From Bacteroidota bacterium (GTDB lineage Bacteria > Bacteroidota > Bacteroidia > Chitinophagales > Chitinophagaceae): a DNA stretch of 64,000 bases. Below the pieces are notes generated by a model. It worked only from the letters and a program-made list of their open reading frames with translations, was not told the DNA's origin and made no database searches. The stretch's first letter is position 1, and every line of letters starts with the position of its first letter. The DNA is taken from positions 1-64,000 of the forward strand of contig JAFDYD010000002.1 of assembly GCA_018267615.1 (NCBI GenBank), read 5' to 3'. This document shows positions 9,101 through 17,264 of this stretch, in pieces. The translations under genes were made by a program, and so were the position numbers.

Positions 9101-9654
9101 ACTTCGGATAATTCTTCAATACGATCCTGTAATTTTTTTGCGTAGTCCTTTAGTTTAAGTCCATCATAATTTCCACTCACATTCACAAACATGATCGGGA
9201 AATCTGAAAAACTAACTTCAAGAACATCGGGTTCCTGTGTGAGATCGGTCGGCAAATCGGTTTTTGCTTTATCTACAGCATCTTTCACTTTCTGTTTCGC
9301 AACATCAACTTTTACATCTGTCTGAAATTCTACCAATATGCTGCTGAAATCCTGGATAGATGTACTCTTGATATTGCGGATTCTTGCGCCGGTAATTCCT
9401 TTGATTTGTTTTTCGATGGGTCGCGTTACAAGATTCTCCATATCCTTTGGAGATGTACCTGCATAGATTGTCGAAACATATATCTGCGGAAGCACGATAT
9501 CCGGATATGATTCTTTCGGAAGATTTATAAAAATCGTCAACCCCCAAAGTGTGATGGCAATGGTAGCAACATATGTAACTGTAGCGCGATCAATCACCCA
9601 GCTCGTCAGCTTGAATTGTTTGAATGTTTCTACTATTTTACTCTTAATACTCAT
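6106..9654 (-). CDS. RND efflux permease, AcrB/HAE1-like
   Basis: Inner-membrane drug/proton antiporter, 1182 residues, last gene of the tetR-tolC-hlyD-acrB operon. Proton-relay residues are kept: the Asp pair in GIIVDDAIVVIENTHR (TM4) and the Lys in GIVVKNAILLIEF (TM10). Both porter halves (beginning NLPKESYPDIVLPQIYV, and GDPPIVYIYLKMPVGT) are present. At 1182 residues it is about 140 longer than E. coli AcrB. The excess is partly an extra hydrophobic insert between the halves (WFWVFVIFGGLFHAMGF..LMLVLLIILNRFV) and partly a C-terminal membrane-and-tail extension ending NYLGFNTDKK. The start at MSIKSKIVETFKQFKL fits the family. Substrate is unknown. Confidence 0.93.
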   Translation of the reverse strand: MSIKSKIVETFKQFKLTSWVIDRATVTYVATIAITLWGLTIFINLPKESYPDIVLPQIYVSTIYAGTSPKDMENLVTRPIEKQIKGITGARIRNIKSTSIQDFSSILVEFQTDVKVDVAKQKVKDAVDKAKTDLPTDLTQEPDVLEVSFSDFPIMFVNVSGNYDGLKLKDYAKKLQDRIEELSEVNKADIVGAPEREIQVNVDKYKMEAAGITFTDIANAIANENRDLSAGNIKIGNMQPTIQVKGQFITVNDMQSIVIKNIYGQAVYLHDIAQLIDSVKEKESYSRINGKNVVTLQIVKRSGENLINTSDKVKEIVAEMKKSELPKDLDISITGDQSIQTRTNFNDLINTIIIGFILVLLVLMFFMGVSNAFFVALSVPLSVFVAFLFLPMADTIVGTKITLNFIVLFALLFGLGIIVDDAIVVIENTHRIFANGQVPIKRAAKMAAGEVFVPVLSGTVTTLAPFFPLLFWPGIIGKFMIYLPTVLILTLTASLIVAFLINPVFATSFMKPEFYPAKEPKKDLFKKTWFWVFVIFGGLFHAMGFHGTANFVLMLVLLIILNRFVLHDVIHSFQLKVLPWLMSHYERALRWALYRNRPGWLIAGVFLAFILSAVLLGASIVGGRTKTEFFPTGDPPIVYIYLKMPVGTKTSYTDSVTRQLEAKVFQVLGENNPIVESVISNVAVGATDPFAGERGTQANLGRIQISFVEYEKRHGQKTSKYVEELRKVIKDIPGAEVSIAGQQNGPASGPPINIEVVGDEFDDIVRTAVKLKNYLDAQNIAGVEKLKLDVDVTKPELTLTVDRERALREGLSTGQIGLELRSALFGREASKLKEGEDEYKIQVRYTDVLRNSISDLQNMKITYRDFTSGLIRQVPISSLVKFDYNNTLGGVKRKNLKREISIYSNLIDGFDPNKVNLDIRTAMNDFKDKPDNIELKQTGQQEDQQESLSFLFTALIIALGMIFGILVLQFNSLSKPFIVLNEIFFSIIGVFFGFALTGMTMPLIMVAVGIVGLAGIVVKNAILLIEFTDELRERGMRTKEAIIQAGKIRIIPVLLTALATMLGLLPLAVGLNINWVSFFQHLKPNIFMGGDSVVFWGPLSWTLIFGLMFAFFMTLLLVPSMYLISERLRRPMRKFYGTKWVALLGFTGPVFFLLLLPMWIYKRIIQRKPMLPNYLGFNTDKK

Positions 9655-9791
9655 GATTTATTTTTTAAGGCGCAAACTTTCTGAACCAGCTTGCATTTTT
9701 CGCATATACATGCCAGATTGTTTTGGATTTTCTATTGGCATTGCATGAATTGATAAGGATTAACTTCTAACCAGTTCATGAAGAATTCTTA

Positions 9792-10946
9792 TCAGGATTC
9801 AGTGGTAATCGCTTGCCCATCATATAAGCCCTGGAAACCTTCTGAAATAAGTTGTTCGCCTGTCTGCAATCCTTGTTTTATTTCAATCTTCTCTCCATAA
9901 ACAGAACCAACTATTACATTTCTTTTCTTAGCTACCAGTTTTCCGTCCACTTTGGAAACGACATAAACATATTTACCAGTTTCATCAGTTTGTAAACTTG
10001 TCATCGGTATCACGATCACATTGGAAGCTGCATAATCCTGGATCTTTATCAGCGCAACTAGGTTTGGCTTCAGATCACTTTCAGTTTTTAATTTTGCTTC
10101 GGCTGTAAATGCACGTGAGTTGTTATTGATCAATTGACTCACCAATGATATATTTGAGTTGAATTTTTTATTCAGATCAGGCACTTCGATAAGAACAGGT
10201 GTTCCTTTTTTTACACTGGACAAATAATTTTCCGGAACATCTACAACCGCTTTCAATTCATCAGGATTTACAATCGAAATGGTGGCTTGCGGATTTCCGG
10301 TGAACATTTCTCCGACATGAATATTTACGGTTTCGACAACGCCGGAAATTTCTGAATATACGTTGGAATAATTCCATTGCTCTTTGGTAGATTCAATTTG
10401 ACGTTCCATATTGTCTACATTATTCTTTGCGGTGATCAACTGTACTTCCGTACCAATTTTCTGATCCCACAAATTTTTCTGGCGATTATATAAATCTTTC
10501 AGGTAGTCTAGTTGCGTTTCCAGTTGTTTCAGATTTGTCAATATAACTGCATCATCCAACTTCAAAATCAGTTGCCCCTTTTTTACATGATCGCCTTCTT
10601 TTACGTAAACGGCCTTTACTTGGCCGCCCTGTCCACGTGGAGCGAGGTAGTAAATGTTTTTCGTTGTAATTTTTCCCTGTAAATCGATATAGTGGGTAAA
10701 GTTTTCTGTAGCAAGATTAGTGATACTCACCAATTTTGGTTTTACACCAAATGTCGAATCCATTGTGCTGATATCCGTTTCAAGCTTTTGGATATCGTTA
10801 TTCAATTTATCTCTCTGTTGTTTCAAAGCCGTCAGTTCAGCTTTTTTACCTGCAACAGTTTTGTCTTCATTTTTAGAAGACGACGCGCCGCAGGAAGCAA
10901 AGAAGATCGTTCCTGCGATGAATGCTATACTTACTAATTTATTCAT
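9792..10946 (-). CDS. RND periplasmic adaptor (HlyD/AcrA-like lipoprotein)
   Basis: A 384-residue membrane-fusion protein joining the permease to the outer-membrane channel. The signal peptide ends in a lipobox (FFASCGASS), so it is anchored by a lipidated Cys near residue 19. Then come a coiled-coil segment (LTALKQQRDKLNNDIQKLETDI), a lipoyl half-motif (VKEGDHVKKGQLILKLDD), an alpha-hairpin of about 65 residues, the second lipoyl half (SGVVETVNIHVGEMF) and beta-barrel/proximal domains ending in GLQTGEQLISEGFQGL. An additional coil before the lipoyl half is common in Bacteroidota adaptors. It starts 25 bp after tolC, clearly in one operon. Confidence 0.92.
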   Translation of the reverse strand: MNKLVSIAFIAGTIFFASCGASSSKNEDKTVAGKKAELTALKQQRDKLNNDIQKLETDISTMDSTFGVKPKLVSITNLATENFTHYIDLQGKITTKNIYYLAPRGQGGQVKAVYVKEGDHVKKGQLILKLDDAVILTNLKQLETQLDYLKDLYNRQKNLWDQKIGTEVQLITAKNNVDNMERQIESTKEQWNYSNVYSEISGVVETVNIHVGEMFTGNPQATISIVNPDELKAVVDVPENYLSSVKKGTPVLIEVPDLNKKFNSNISLVSQLINNNSRAFTAEAKLKTESDLKPNLVALIKIQDYAASNVIVIPMTSLQTDETGKYVYVVSKVDGKLVAKKRNVIVGSVYGEKIEIKQGLQTGEQLISEGFQGLYDGQAITTES

Positions 10947-10971
10947 ACAATGACTTTTTAAGATTTAATGA

Positions 10972-12321
10972 TTAAGGTAATTTGCCGATGGCCTTGAAAT
11001 AATCCACCCTCGCTATAACACCATCATAGAGTGCGTTGATATAATTTGTTTGAGCCGCAATAAGATCTGTTTGAGCATTGGTGATATCTGTGTTAGATGC
11101 CAGACCCAATTCATATTTCTTTTTTGTTTGATTATATACAGACTCTGCCAGCACCATATTTTTCTTCTGATTATCGATTGTTATTATCGCAGCCCGGAAT
11201 TTATTCTGCGCCTGGCTAACATCGTTATCGATCGATATCTTCATATTCTCAATCTGGTTCTCAACCTGCTGCAGTTGAAGTCTAGATTTTCTCAGATTTG
11301 CATTTTTTTCAAAGCCGCTGAAAATGGGCACGTTCAGCGTAAGTCCCACATAAGAAGTAGGATACCATGTGCCAACTCTCTGGAAAAAATTATACTCATT
11401 GGCGAGTGCATTTTTTTGAAACGAGCCATTCAAATCAAGTGTTGGCCAATAACTCGATTTGTAACGCTGCACATTGTAATCGCCCAGTTTTTTTGTTAAT
11501 AGAAGATATTGATAATCGTTTCTGTCTTCGTATTTGTAAGCAGTATCGTTCAACACACCTTTTTTCAGATTGTCTTCGGAAAAATCTTCTGTAAGAACCA
11601 GTGAATCTTTAATCGGCATCCCCATCAAGAATTTCAAACCAAAATATCCGTTGTCGATATTACTCTGCGTGGATAATTTTTGCGTTTGAAGATTTGCCAG
11701 TTGAACGGTGGCTCTATCAACATCAAGCTCTTCCTGGAAGCCATTTTGATACATCGCTTTTGCATCGCTCAATAATTTCTCAGCCCGGGTGATATTTGCA
11801 TCCAGCTGCTCCATTTGTTTTCGGCTGACCACTAATTGATAGTAGACTTTATAGATATTGGCGCGAACATTTTCATCAGTAACATCAATGGCTTTTTGGT
11901 AGTAATCAAGTGAGGTTTTTCTCGCCTTCAATCCAACGAAAACTGTACCGTCAAATAATACCTGTTTCAAATTGATGGCCGCGCCCGCACTATATTTCGG
12001 TTGAAAATTTACGGCCTTGGTAGTACCAGGTGCTCCTCCAAAAAATTCTCCCGGGACCAATGTAACGGGTGTTTGAATAAAAGCCGTAGTAGTACCAGTT
12101 GCACTTACCGAAGGCAACGCGCCTGCTGTTACTGCCTTATTTGTTTGTTGTTGGATCTGCAGATCGATCAGCGCATTTTTTACCTGTACATTATTTTTCT
12201 TAGCGTAAGCAATTGCCTCCTGTATTGAAAGAGCATGTATCTGCTGCGCCTCCATGTAGGTACTTAGCAACATCAGCGTCACGATGGCAATTAATTTTCT
12301 CTTACTAAACCTTTTGTTCAT
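10972..12321 (-). CDS. TolC-family outer-membrane efflux protein
   Basis: Outer-membrane channel subunit of the tripartite pump, 449 residues. A cleavable signal (MNKRFSKRKLIAIVTLMLLSTYMEAQQ) is followed by two outer-membrane-efflux repeats: the first opens LSIQEAIAYAKKNNVQVKNALIDLQIQQ, interrupted here only by description, the second lies in the NVPIFSGFEKNANLRKSR region near residue 330. Long helices rich in Gln and Lys match the periplasmic tunnel. The start codon overlaps the end of tetR by 17 bases, so the two are translationally linked. Regulation is presumably by that TetR protein. Confidence 0.92.
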   Translation of the reverse strand: MNKRFSKRKLIAIVTLMLLSTYMEAQQIHALSIQEAIAYAKKNNVQVKNALIDLQIQQQTNKAVTAGALPSVSATGTTTAFIQTPVTLVPGEFFGGAPGTTKAVNFQPKYSAGAAINLKQVLFDGTVFVGLKARKTSLDYYQKAIDVTDENVRANIYKVYYQLVVSRKQMEQLDANITRAEKLLSDAKAMYQNGFQEELDVDRATVQLANLQTQKLSTQSNIDNGYFGLKFLMGMPIKDSLVLTEDFSEDNLKKGVLNDTAYKYEDRNDYQYLLLTKKLGDYNVQRYKSSYWPTLDLNGSFQKNALANEYNFFQRVGTWYPTSYVGLTLNVPIFSGFEKNANLRKSRLQLQQVENQIENMKISIDNDVSQAQNKFRAAIITIDNQKKNMVLAESVYNQTKKKYELGLASNTDITNAQTDLIAAQTNYINALYDGVIARVDYFKAIGKLP

Positions 12322-12940
12322 GAGCTATTTGTTTTTTTCGTTCGGTCAAATATTTTTCAATAAGTTTTTTTCCTTTCGATGTAGTGATGCTATACAAGTA
12401 AAGAACCGCTAATTCATAACACAATTCAGAAATCTTGTACTTGTTGTGCGGAAAAACATCCTGGTTAAAACTCATAAATGCTGATTCTATCCTGTGTCTT
12501 GTCACTACATCAACATTTAAATCGGACCTGTAATTCTCTTCCAGTATTCCGCGCTCCAGGTTAGCTTTTATGACAGAGTACATAAACTGGTACTTATGAT
12601 TCTTGAATCTTTTAAAAGATTTTGGGTGATGTTTTTCAAGATCATACATGATGAGCGGGTTCATTGAATTCATCATCTCTTCCATTTTGTCCATTGCAAG
12701 AAAAATTTCGTGCAATGCATCATCGGAAAACTGTTTGAAGCGTTCACATTCATCTTCATTTTTATTGATTTCCTCAGTAACAACAGCCTCTACAATCTCA
12801 TCTTTATCGGTAAAAAACTGGTAAATTGTTTTCTTGCTGATGGCGAGTTGCGCAGCTATTTCGTCCATGGTAATGGATCGTATGCCATAACGCATAAATA
12901 AATCGGCCGCCTTCTCTAATATTCTTTCTTTTACTTCCAT
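12305..12940 (-). CDS. TetR-family repressor of the efflux operon
   Basis: A 211-residue TetR-type regulator. I place the start at 12940 (MEVKERILEKAADLFMRYG), not at an upstream in-frame ATG at 13165, because the TetR DNA-binding domain begins here and because the upstream 225 bp contains a promoter. The helix-turn-helix reads TMDEIAAQLAISKKTIYQFFTDKDEIV (residues about 24-50), the standard form. The C-terminal ligand domain is divergent. It is the first gene of the pump operon and overlaps tolC. Ligand unknown; autoregulation is likely from the palindrome over its promoter. Confidence 0.9.
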   Translation of the reverse strand: MEVKERILEKAADLFMRYGIRSITMDEIAAQLAISKKTIYQFFTDKDEIVEAVVTEEINKNEDECERFKQFSDDALHEIFLAMDKMEEMMNSMNPLIMYDLEKHHPKSFKRFKNHKYQFMYSVIKANLERGILEENYRSDLNVDVVTRHRIESAFMSFNQDVFPHNKYKISELCYELAVLYLYSITTSKGKKLIEKYLTERKKQIAHEQKV

Positions 12941-12949
12941 AATTGGGTG

Positions 12950-12980
12950 CAAAACTAAGGAAACTTTTTTTGTTACCAAA
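12950..12980 (-). promoter_or_regulatory. Promoter of the tetR efflux operon
   Basis: Read on the minus strand, TTTG (12980-12977), 19 bp spacer, then TAGTTTTG (12957-12950). Both elements match the Bacteroidota -33/-7 consensus with the expected spacing, the best promoter in the window. Transcription would start about 12943-12946, leaving a leader of a few bases before the ATG at 12940. Confidence 0.75.
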
Positions 12981-12986
12981 GTTTCC
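12959..12986. promoter_or_regulatory. Candidate TetR operator palindrome
   Basis: GGAAACTTT (12959-12967) and AAAGTTTCC (12978-12986) form a perfect nine-base inverted repeat with a ten-base centre. It covers the -33 box and most of the spacer of the tetR promoter, the usual place for an autorepressor site. Confidence 0.6.
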
Positions 12987-13238
12987 GCGAAGAAAAATGA
13001 ATTTTTTGTCTTATTTAACACAAAAATAAAATGGAGAATTTCTATCGTTTGTGTGCCAATAAACAAACACATGCAAGAATTTTCCCATAGGCTGAAAATC
13101 CGGCGCTTTTTTTTGAATGATGAGATAATTTGTTGCTTAGCGTAAGGCCGAATAGGTGAATTCACTCATCATTGAAAGGATTTTTCCGCATTGAATAAGC
13201 ATGCCGAATGATTAAATTTGATATCTAAACTGCTATGC

Positions 13239-13868
13239 ATGAAAATTCAATCAGTTGCCGGCAAACTTTTTAGATATTTTTTGCAGGGACTAATCATCCT
13301 CGCACCAATCATCATCACCATCTACACCGTCTATTCATTATTTAGTTGGATAGATAATATCCTTCCTAACCTGATCCATAATTTGTTCCCGTCTTTTATC
13401 GGGCTTGACCAGGAAGGAAATCCCAAAAAATTTCCTGGTTTGGGTTTCGTCATCGTGATCATATTGGTATTGCTTGTAGGATATGTTTCATCATCGTTTG
13501 TAGTAAGTAAACTCGTTGAGTTGTTTGATAATGTGCTCGAAAAAACTCCGGGTATTAAAATCATTTATTCAACGATCAAAGATTTTATTGAAGCCTTTGC
13601 CGGCAACAAAAGAAAATTTGACAAGGCCGTACTTGTGAGCGTTGGAGCGAGTGATGTATGGAGAGTTGGATTTATTACGCAGGAAGAACTTACTGAATTC
13701 GGATTAACTGACTACGTTTCTGTATATATTCCGCAATCGTACACCTTCGCGGGCCATCTTTATTTTGTAAAAAAAGAAAGAGTGCGACTCATCACAGATA
13801 TTAGCTCAACCGATGCCATGAAATTTGCAATTTCCGGAGGCGTGACGGAGATTGATGAACCGGATTAA
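13239..13868 (+). CDS. DUF502 family membrane protein
   Basis: A DUF502 protein of about 209 residues, function unknown. Two membrane helices are visible (FLQGLIILAPIIITIYTVYSLF and LGFVIVIILVLLVGYVSSSF), with a conserved stretch after them, LEKTPGIKIIYSTIKDFIEAF, and a late IPQSYTFAGHLYFVKKERV segment of the soluble domain. I prefer the ATG at 13239 (MKIQSVAGK) to one seven codons earlier since the earlier one adds no family sequence. It is divergent from tetR. An inverted repeat begins three bases after the stop. Confidence 0.85.
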   Translation: MKIQSVAGKLFRYFLQGLIILAPIIITIYTVYSLFSWIDNILPNLIHNLFPSFIGLDQEGNPKKFPGLGFVIVIILVLLVGYVSSSFVVSKLVELFDNVLEKTPGIKIIYSTIKDFIEAFAGNKRKFDKAVLVSVGASDVWRVGFITQEELTEFGLTDYVSVYIPQSYTFAGHLYFVKKERVRLITDISSTDAMKFAISGGVTEIDEPD

Positions 13869-13870
13869 TG

Positions 13871-13993
13871 AAGTTTGAACCATGATTGAAGGATTAGCGT
13901 GAAGACAGACAAGAAAATATAATACTAGAAATCAAGAATTTTTACCCCTCATCTCAAGCCAATCCTTCAATCCTTTAATCATGGTTCAAAACT
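13871..13993. repeat. Inverted repeat with an internally duplicated arm
   Basis: Left arm 13872-13896 and right arm ending at 13993 share AGTTTGAACCATGATT and GAAGGATT. The right arm has a second GGATT word, so it is longer than the left by one short tandem unit. It begins directly after the DUF502 stop. Confidence 0.8.
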
Positions 13994-14034
13994 AATTGGC
14001 CATTCGTCCACACTCCTTTTAAATTACTATCCCT

Positions 14035-15000
14035 ATGAAAAAAATCTTCCTTTTCCTTCTGGCAATATATCCATCTGAAAAATTATTCTGCTGGGGATTT
14101 TATATGCATGAACAGATAAATTATCATGCAGTTTTTCTATTGCCGCCGGAGATGATGATCCTATTCAAACCTAATATAGAATTTCTCCGCGCGCATGCAG
14201 TGGACCCGGATAAAAGAAGATATATCGTTGCATCGGAAGGCGCACATCATTTTATAGATATTGATCACTATGGAAAATATCCTTTTCCTGAATTACCAAG
14301 AAATTGGCGCGATGCGGTGAAAAAATTTTCCGGTGATAGTTTAAATGCGTATGGAATTGTTCCGTGGTGGATTCAAATTATGCAGCAAAGACTTACCAAA
14401 GCATTCCGTGAAAAAGATCGTACAAAAATTTTGCGCCTTGCTGCTGAGATTGGTCACTATATCGCCGACGCACATGTGCCTTTACATGCCAGCAGCAATC
14501 ACAACGGGCAGTTAACAAATCAACAAGGTATTCATGGATTCTGGGAATCACGCATCCCGGAATTATTTGCCGAAAAGGAATGGGATTTTTTTATCGGGAG
14601 AGCAGAATACATTTCACAACCCGGCGATTTTATCTGGCATCGCATCCTTGAAAGTGCCGCGGCTTCGGATACCGTGCTCCGTTATGAAAAAGAAATAAGC
14701 CGACTCTTCACTGAGGATCGGCGATTCGCATTTGAAGAAAAAAATGGAACCATGATCCGGCAATACTCTGCTGAATACGCAACTGCTTATAATAAGAAAC
14801 TAAACAATATGGTTGAACGAAGAATGCGCCAATCGATTTACGCAGTCGCATCTTTCTGGTTTACCTGCTGGGTCGATGCCGGTCAGCCTGATTTAAAAAA
14901 TTTAGTGAATCAAAATTTCAACCAAGATGAATTAAAGGAATTTGAAATACTCGATACAGCGTGGAAAAATGGAAACCAGAAAGAAAATATCTGTAAATAA
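14035..15000 (+). CDS. Zinc-dependent phospholipase C / S1-P1 nuclease-like protein
   Basis: A 321-residue secreted protein. After the signal peptide the mature chain would begin near CWGFYMHEQINYHAV; in this superfamily the N-terminal Trp and a set of His/Asp residues bind zinc. Further ligand-like motifs are EGAHHFIDIDHY, AEIGHYIADAHVPLH and NQQGIHGFWES, in the right order and spacing. The family cuts phosphodiesters of phospholipids or nucleic acids, and I cannot choose between these. The C-terminal 90 residues are helical without a motif. It probably acts in the periplasm or outside the cell. An inverted repeat follows its stop. Confidence 0.82.
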   Translation: MKKIFLFLLAIYPSEKLFCWGFYMHEQINYHAVFLLPPEMMILFKPNIEFLRAHAVDPDKRRYIVASEGAHHFIDIDHYGKYPFPELPRNWRDAVKKFSGDSLNAYGIVPWWIQIMQQRLTKAFREKDRTKILRLAAEIGHYIADAHVPLHASSNHNGQLTNQQGIHGFWESRIPELFAEKEWDFFIGRAEYISQPGDFIWHRILESAAASDTVLRYEKEISRLFTEDRRFAFEEKNGTMIRQYSAEYATAYNKKLNNMVERRMRQSIYAVASFWFTCWVDAGQPDLKNLVNQNFNQDELKEFEILDTAWKNGNQKENICK

Positions 15001-15010
15001 AATAGCCTTT

Positions 15011-15114
15011 CATCATCGCTCATCCCGTTGGCGGTCGAAGACCCCGACGGCGGTGTAAAATTTTATCGGGTAAATATTTTTACCGGTGATCACCGCCGAC
15101 GGGTGATGATGATG
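15011..15114. repeat. GC-rich inverted repeat
   Basis: Left arm 15011-15035 (CATCATCGCTCATCCCG..GGCGGT) and right arm 15092-15114 pair with a few mismatches. Inside, CCCGACGGCGGTG again pairs with the right arm word CACCGCCGACGGG, so two alternative hairpins are possible. It starts ten bases after the phospholipase-like gene. Confidence 0.75.
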
Positions 15115-15154
15115 AATTCTTTGGCATCATTGATATTTTTCTTATTTTTTCCAT

Positions 15155-15901
15155 ATGAAAATACTCCTCACCTCATTTTTTGCATTGCTATTGCAATTCT
15201 CCTTTGCGCAAAAAGAAGATCAGCTTATTGTTTGCGACCAGGATTGGAAACCAACTAAAATCAAAAAAGCGATTTATCTTTTACGTGTTCGTCAGCCGGA
15301 TGATTCGACCTACGAGCGAACTTATTACAAAATATATGGACCAAGAATAAAACAGGAAAGTTTTAAAGATGAAAAATCAACCATAAGAAATGGCAAATTC
15401 TCCTATTATTATTCCGACGGAATTCTTGATTCAACCGGCCGATATATAAACAATGAACAATCCGGTACATGGTACTATAATGATCATAAAGGTCATGTTA
15501 TCCGTGAAAAAAATTATGTGCATGGAGTAGTTGTAAAAGATACCGCGTATTCTCAACATTGGACCGAACCCAATCAGAAAATAGAATTGAAACCAGGGGA
15601 AAAAGAATCCGAATTTCCAGGAGGCGCAGCAGAATGGAATAGATATCTCGGCAAAAATCTGCATTACCCGGACAGAGCCGTAAACAATGAAGTGATGGGT
15701 GAAGTGCGCATACAGTTCATCGTTGACAAAGAAGGAAATGTGATCGATCCTGAAATAAATAAATCTGTCGAATATTCTTTAGATGAAGAAAGTTTGAGAA
15801 TGATCAAAGGTGCCGATAAATGGGAGCCAGCCATGCAGGAAGGCAGAAAAGTAAAATCATATAAAATACAGCCGATAAAATTTATGCTAACAAAAGGATA
15901 G
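15155..15901 (+). CDS. Secreted TonB C-terminal domain protein
   Basis: A 248-residue periplasmic protein. It has a signal peptide (MKILLTSFFALLLQFSFAQ), a middle part with MORN-like repeats (GKFSYYYSDGILDSTGRYINN, then EQSGTWYYND), and a C-terminal TonB-type domain (FPGGAAEWNRYLGKNLHYP .. GEVRIQFIVDKEGNVID). Such TonB-C proteins without an inner-membrane anchor are common in Bacteroidota and are not proven energy transducers. TATTTTTT ends four bases before the ATG, an imperfect version of the -7 box seen at holB. A repeat of the C family follows the stop. Confidence 0.85.
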   Translation: MKILLTSFFALLLQFSFAQKEDQLIVCDQDWKPTKIKKAIYLLRVRQPDDSTYERTYYKIYGPRIKQESFKDEKSTIRNGKFSYYYSDGILDSTGRYINNEQSGTWYYNDHKGHVIREKNYVHGVVVKDTAYSQHWTEPNQKIELKPGEKESEFPGGAAEWNRYLGKNLHYPDRAVNNEVMGEVRIQFIVDKEGNVIDPEINKSVEYSLDEESLRMIKGADKWEPAMQEGRKVKSYKIQPIKFMLTKG

Positions 15902-15905
15902 TAAT

Positions 15906-16055
15906 GAGTGGTTGAAAAGTTGACTGGTTAAAAAGTTGATTGGTCGATAAGTCGATTAGTTGGAGGAACACGCTTCCAAATAGGACGAAATTATCCGACA
16001 CGACGAACCAATCGACCAATCGACTTTTCGACTTTTCGACCAATCAACTCTCATT
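15906..16055. repeat. Inverted repeat, family C (TTGATTGGTCGATAAGTCGA words)
   Basis: Left part 15906-15962 and right part 16009-16055 pair imperfectly; both consist of shuffled words such as GGTTGA, AAAGTTGA, TTGGTCGA and TAAGTCGA. The same words form the larger repeat at 62604-62796. It lies between the TonB-C gene and serC. Confidence 0.85.
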
Positions 16056-16110
16056 CGCACATTAGTTCTGCTTTTCGTAATTTCGCGTCTCTTAATAAAA
16101 CAGCGGAACA

Positions 16111-17163
16111 GTGAAACATAATTTCAACTCAGGACCAAGTGTTCTTCCCAAAGAAGTATTTGAGCAAGCAAGTAAGGCGATTATTGATTTCAATAATTCC
16201 GGTTTGTCCATTCTCGAAATCGGGCATCGCACAACGCTGTTCCAGGAAGTATTGGACGAAGCAGAGGCGACTGCAAGAGAATTGATGCATCTTGATGACG
16301 AACATAAAATATTATTCCTTCACGGCGGCGCCACCACTCAATTTTTCCAGGTGCCGATGAATTTACTGAATGAAGATGAAACAGCAGCCTATCTAGATTG
16401 CGGTACATGGGGAATCAAATCAATCAACGAAGCAAAAATTTTTGGAAATGTAAATGTTGTTGCGTCCTCAAAGGATAAAAATTATACCTATATCCCGAAA
16501 AATTTCGTGATACCGGAAACTTCAAAATATTTCCATTTTACAACCAACAATACGATTGAAGGGACGCAGACACATTTTATTCCGGATACAAAAGTGCCGT
16601 TGGTTGCCGATATGAGCAGCGATATACTGAGTCGTGAAATGGATTTTAATCGTTTCTCCCTGATCTATGCCGGCGCTCAAAAAAATATTGGGGCCGCGGG
16701 TGTGAATATGGTGATTGTAAAAGAAGATATTCTTGGAAAAGTAAATCGCAAGCTTCCGTCGATGATGGATTATCAAAAACATATTGAAGCAGGATCAGTG
16801 CTCAATACACCTCCTGTATTCGCTATATATGTGTGTATGCTTACTTTAAGATGGCTAAAGAAAATCGGAGGCATCGCTGCTATTGAAAAAATAAATAATC
16901 AAAAGGCAGACTTACTATATAGCACTTTAGATTCACTTCCTCTTTTCAAACCCACAGTTGCAAAAGAAGATCGAAGTAAGATGAATGTAGTATGGGTGAT
17001 GGAAGATCCGGAACTTGAAAAGAAATTTCTTGCAGTCTGCAAAGAAAATGGAATGGTGGGCGTGAAGGGCCATCGCAGCGTTGGCGGATTTCGCGTGTCG
17101 CTTTATAATGCGTTGCCTCTTTCAAGTGTTGAACTGTTAACAGATATAATGAAGAACTTCTGA
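16111..17163 (+). CDS. serC: Phosphoserine aminotransferase
   Basis: PLP enzyme making 3-phosphoserine from 3-phosphohydroxypyruvate in serine synthesis (and the related step for vitamin B6 in some bacteria). 350 residues, normal length. The opening FNSGPSVLPKEVFEQA is diagnostic, HGGATTQF (71-78) binds the phosphate of PLP, and Lys191 in AGAQKNIGAAG is the Schiff-base lysine. The C-terminal GHRSVGGFRVSLYNA is the substrate end. The start is GTG at 16111, matching the family N-terminus. In many Bacteroidota serC, serA and a DUF1015 gene are together; serA is missing between serC and DUF1015 here. Confidence 0.95.
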   Translation: MKHNFNSGPSVLPKEVFEQASKAIIDFNNSGLSILEIGHRTTLFQEVLDEAEATARELMHLDDEHKILFLHGGATTQFFQVPMNLLNEDETAAYLDCGTWGIKSINEAKIFGNVNVVASSKDKNYTYIPKNFVIPETSKYFHFTTNNTIEGTQTHFIPDTKVPLVADMSSDILSREMDFNRFSLIYAGAQKNIGAAGVNMVIVKEDILGKVNRKLPSMMDYQKHIEAGSVLNTPPVFAIYVCMLTLRWLKKIGGIAAIEKINNQKADLLYSTLDSLPLFKPTVAKEDRSKMNVVWVMEDPELEKKFLAVCKENGMVGVKGHRSVGGFRVSLYNALPLSSVELLTDIMKNF

Positions 17164-17191
17164 TTTGAATGATTTGACTGATGGGCTATGT
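17154..17191. repeat. Family G left arm, containing the serC stop
   Basis: GAACTTCTGATTTGAATG and following bases pair with 17668-17704 at about four fifths of positions. The serC stop TGA lies inside the arm. Related arms begin at 28065 and 45280, each also overlapping a stop codon. Confidence 0.8.
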
Positions 17192-17264
17192 GGGTTATAT
17201 AGCTGTTCGAAAACCGTTAAATCACTTGCTGTATTTATCCGGATTTTCTGATCTTGTAGTCCTA

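Noticed and set aside
15906-16055. CRISPR array in the family C words
   Set aside because: No regular repeat-spacer arrangement and no cas gene in the window.
17164-17264. A truncated serA between serC and DUF1015
   Set aside because: No serA-like codons are visible; the interval is repeat arm plus a short open stretch.
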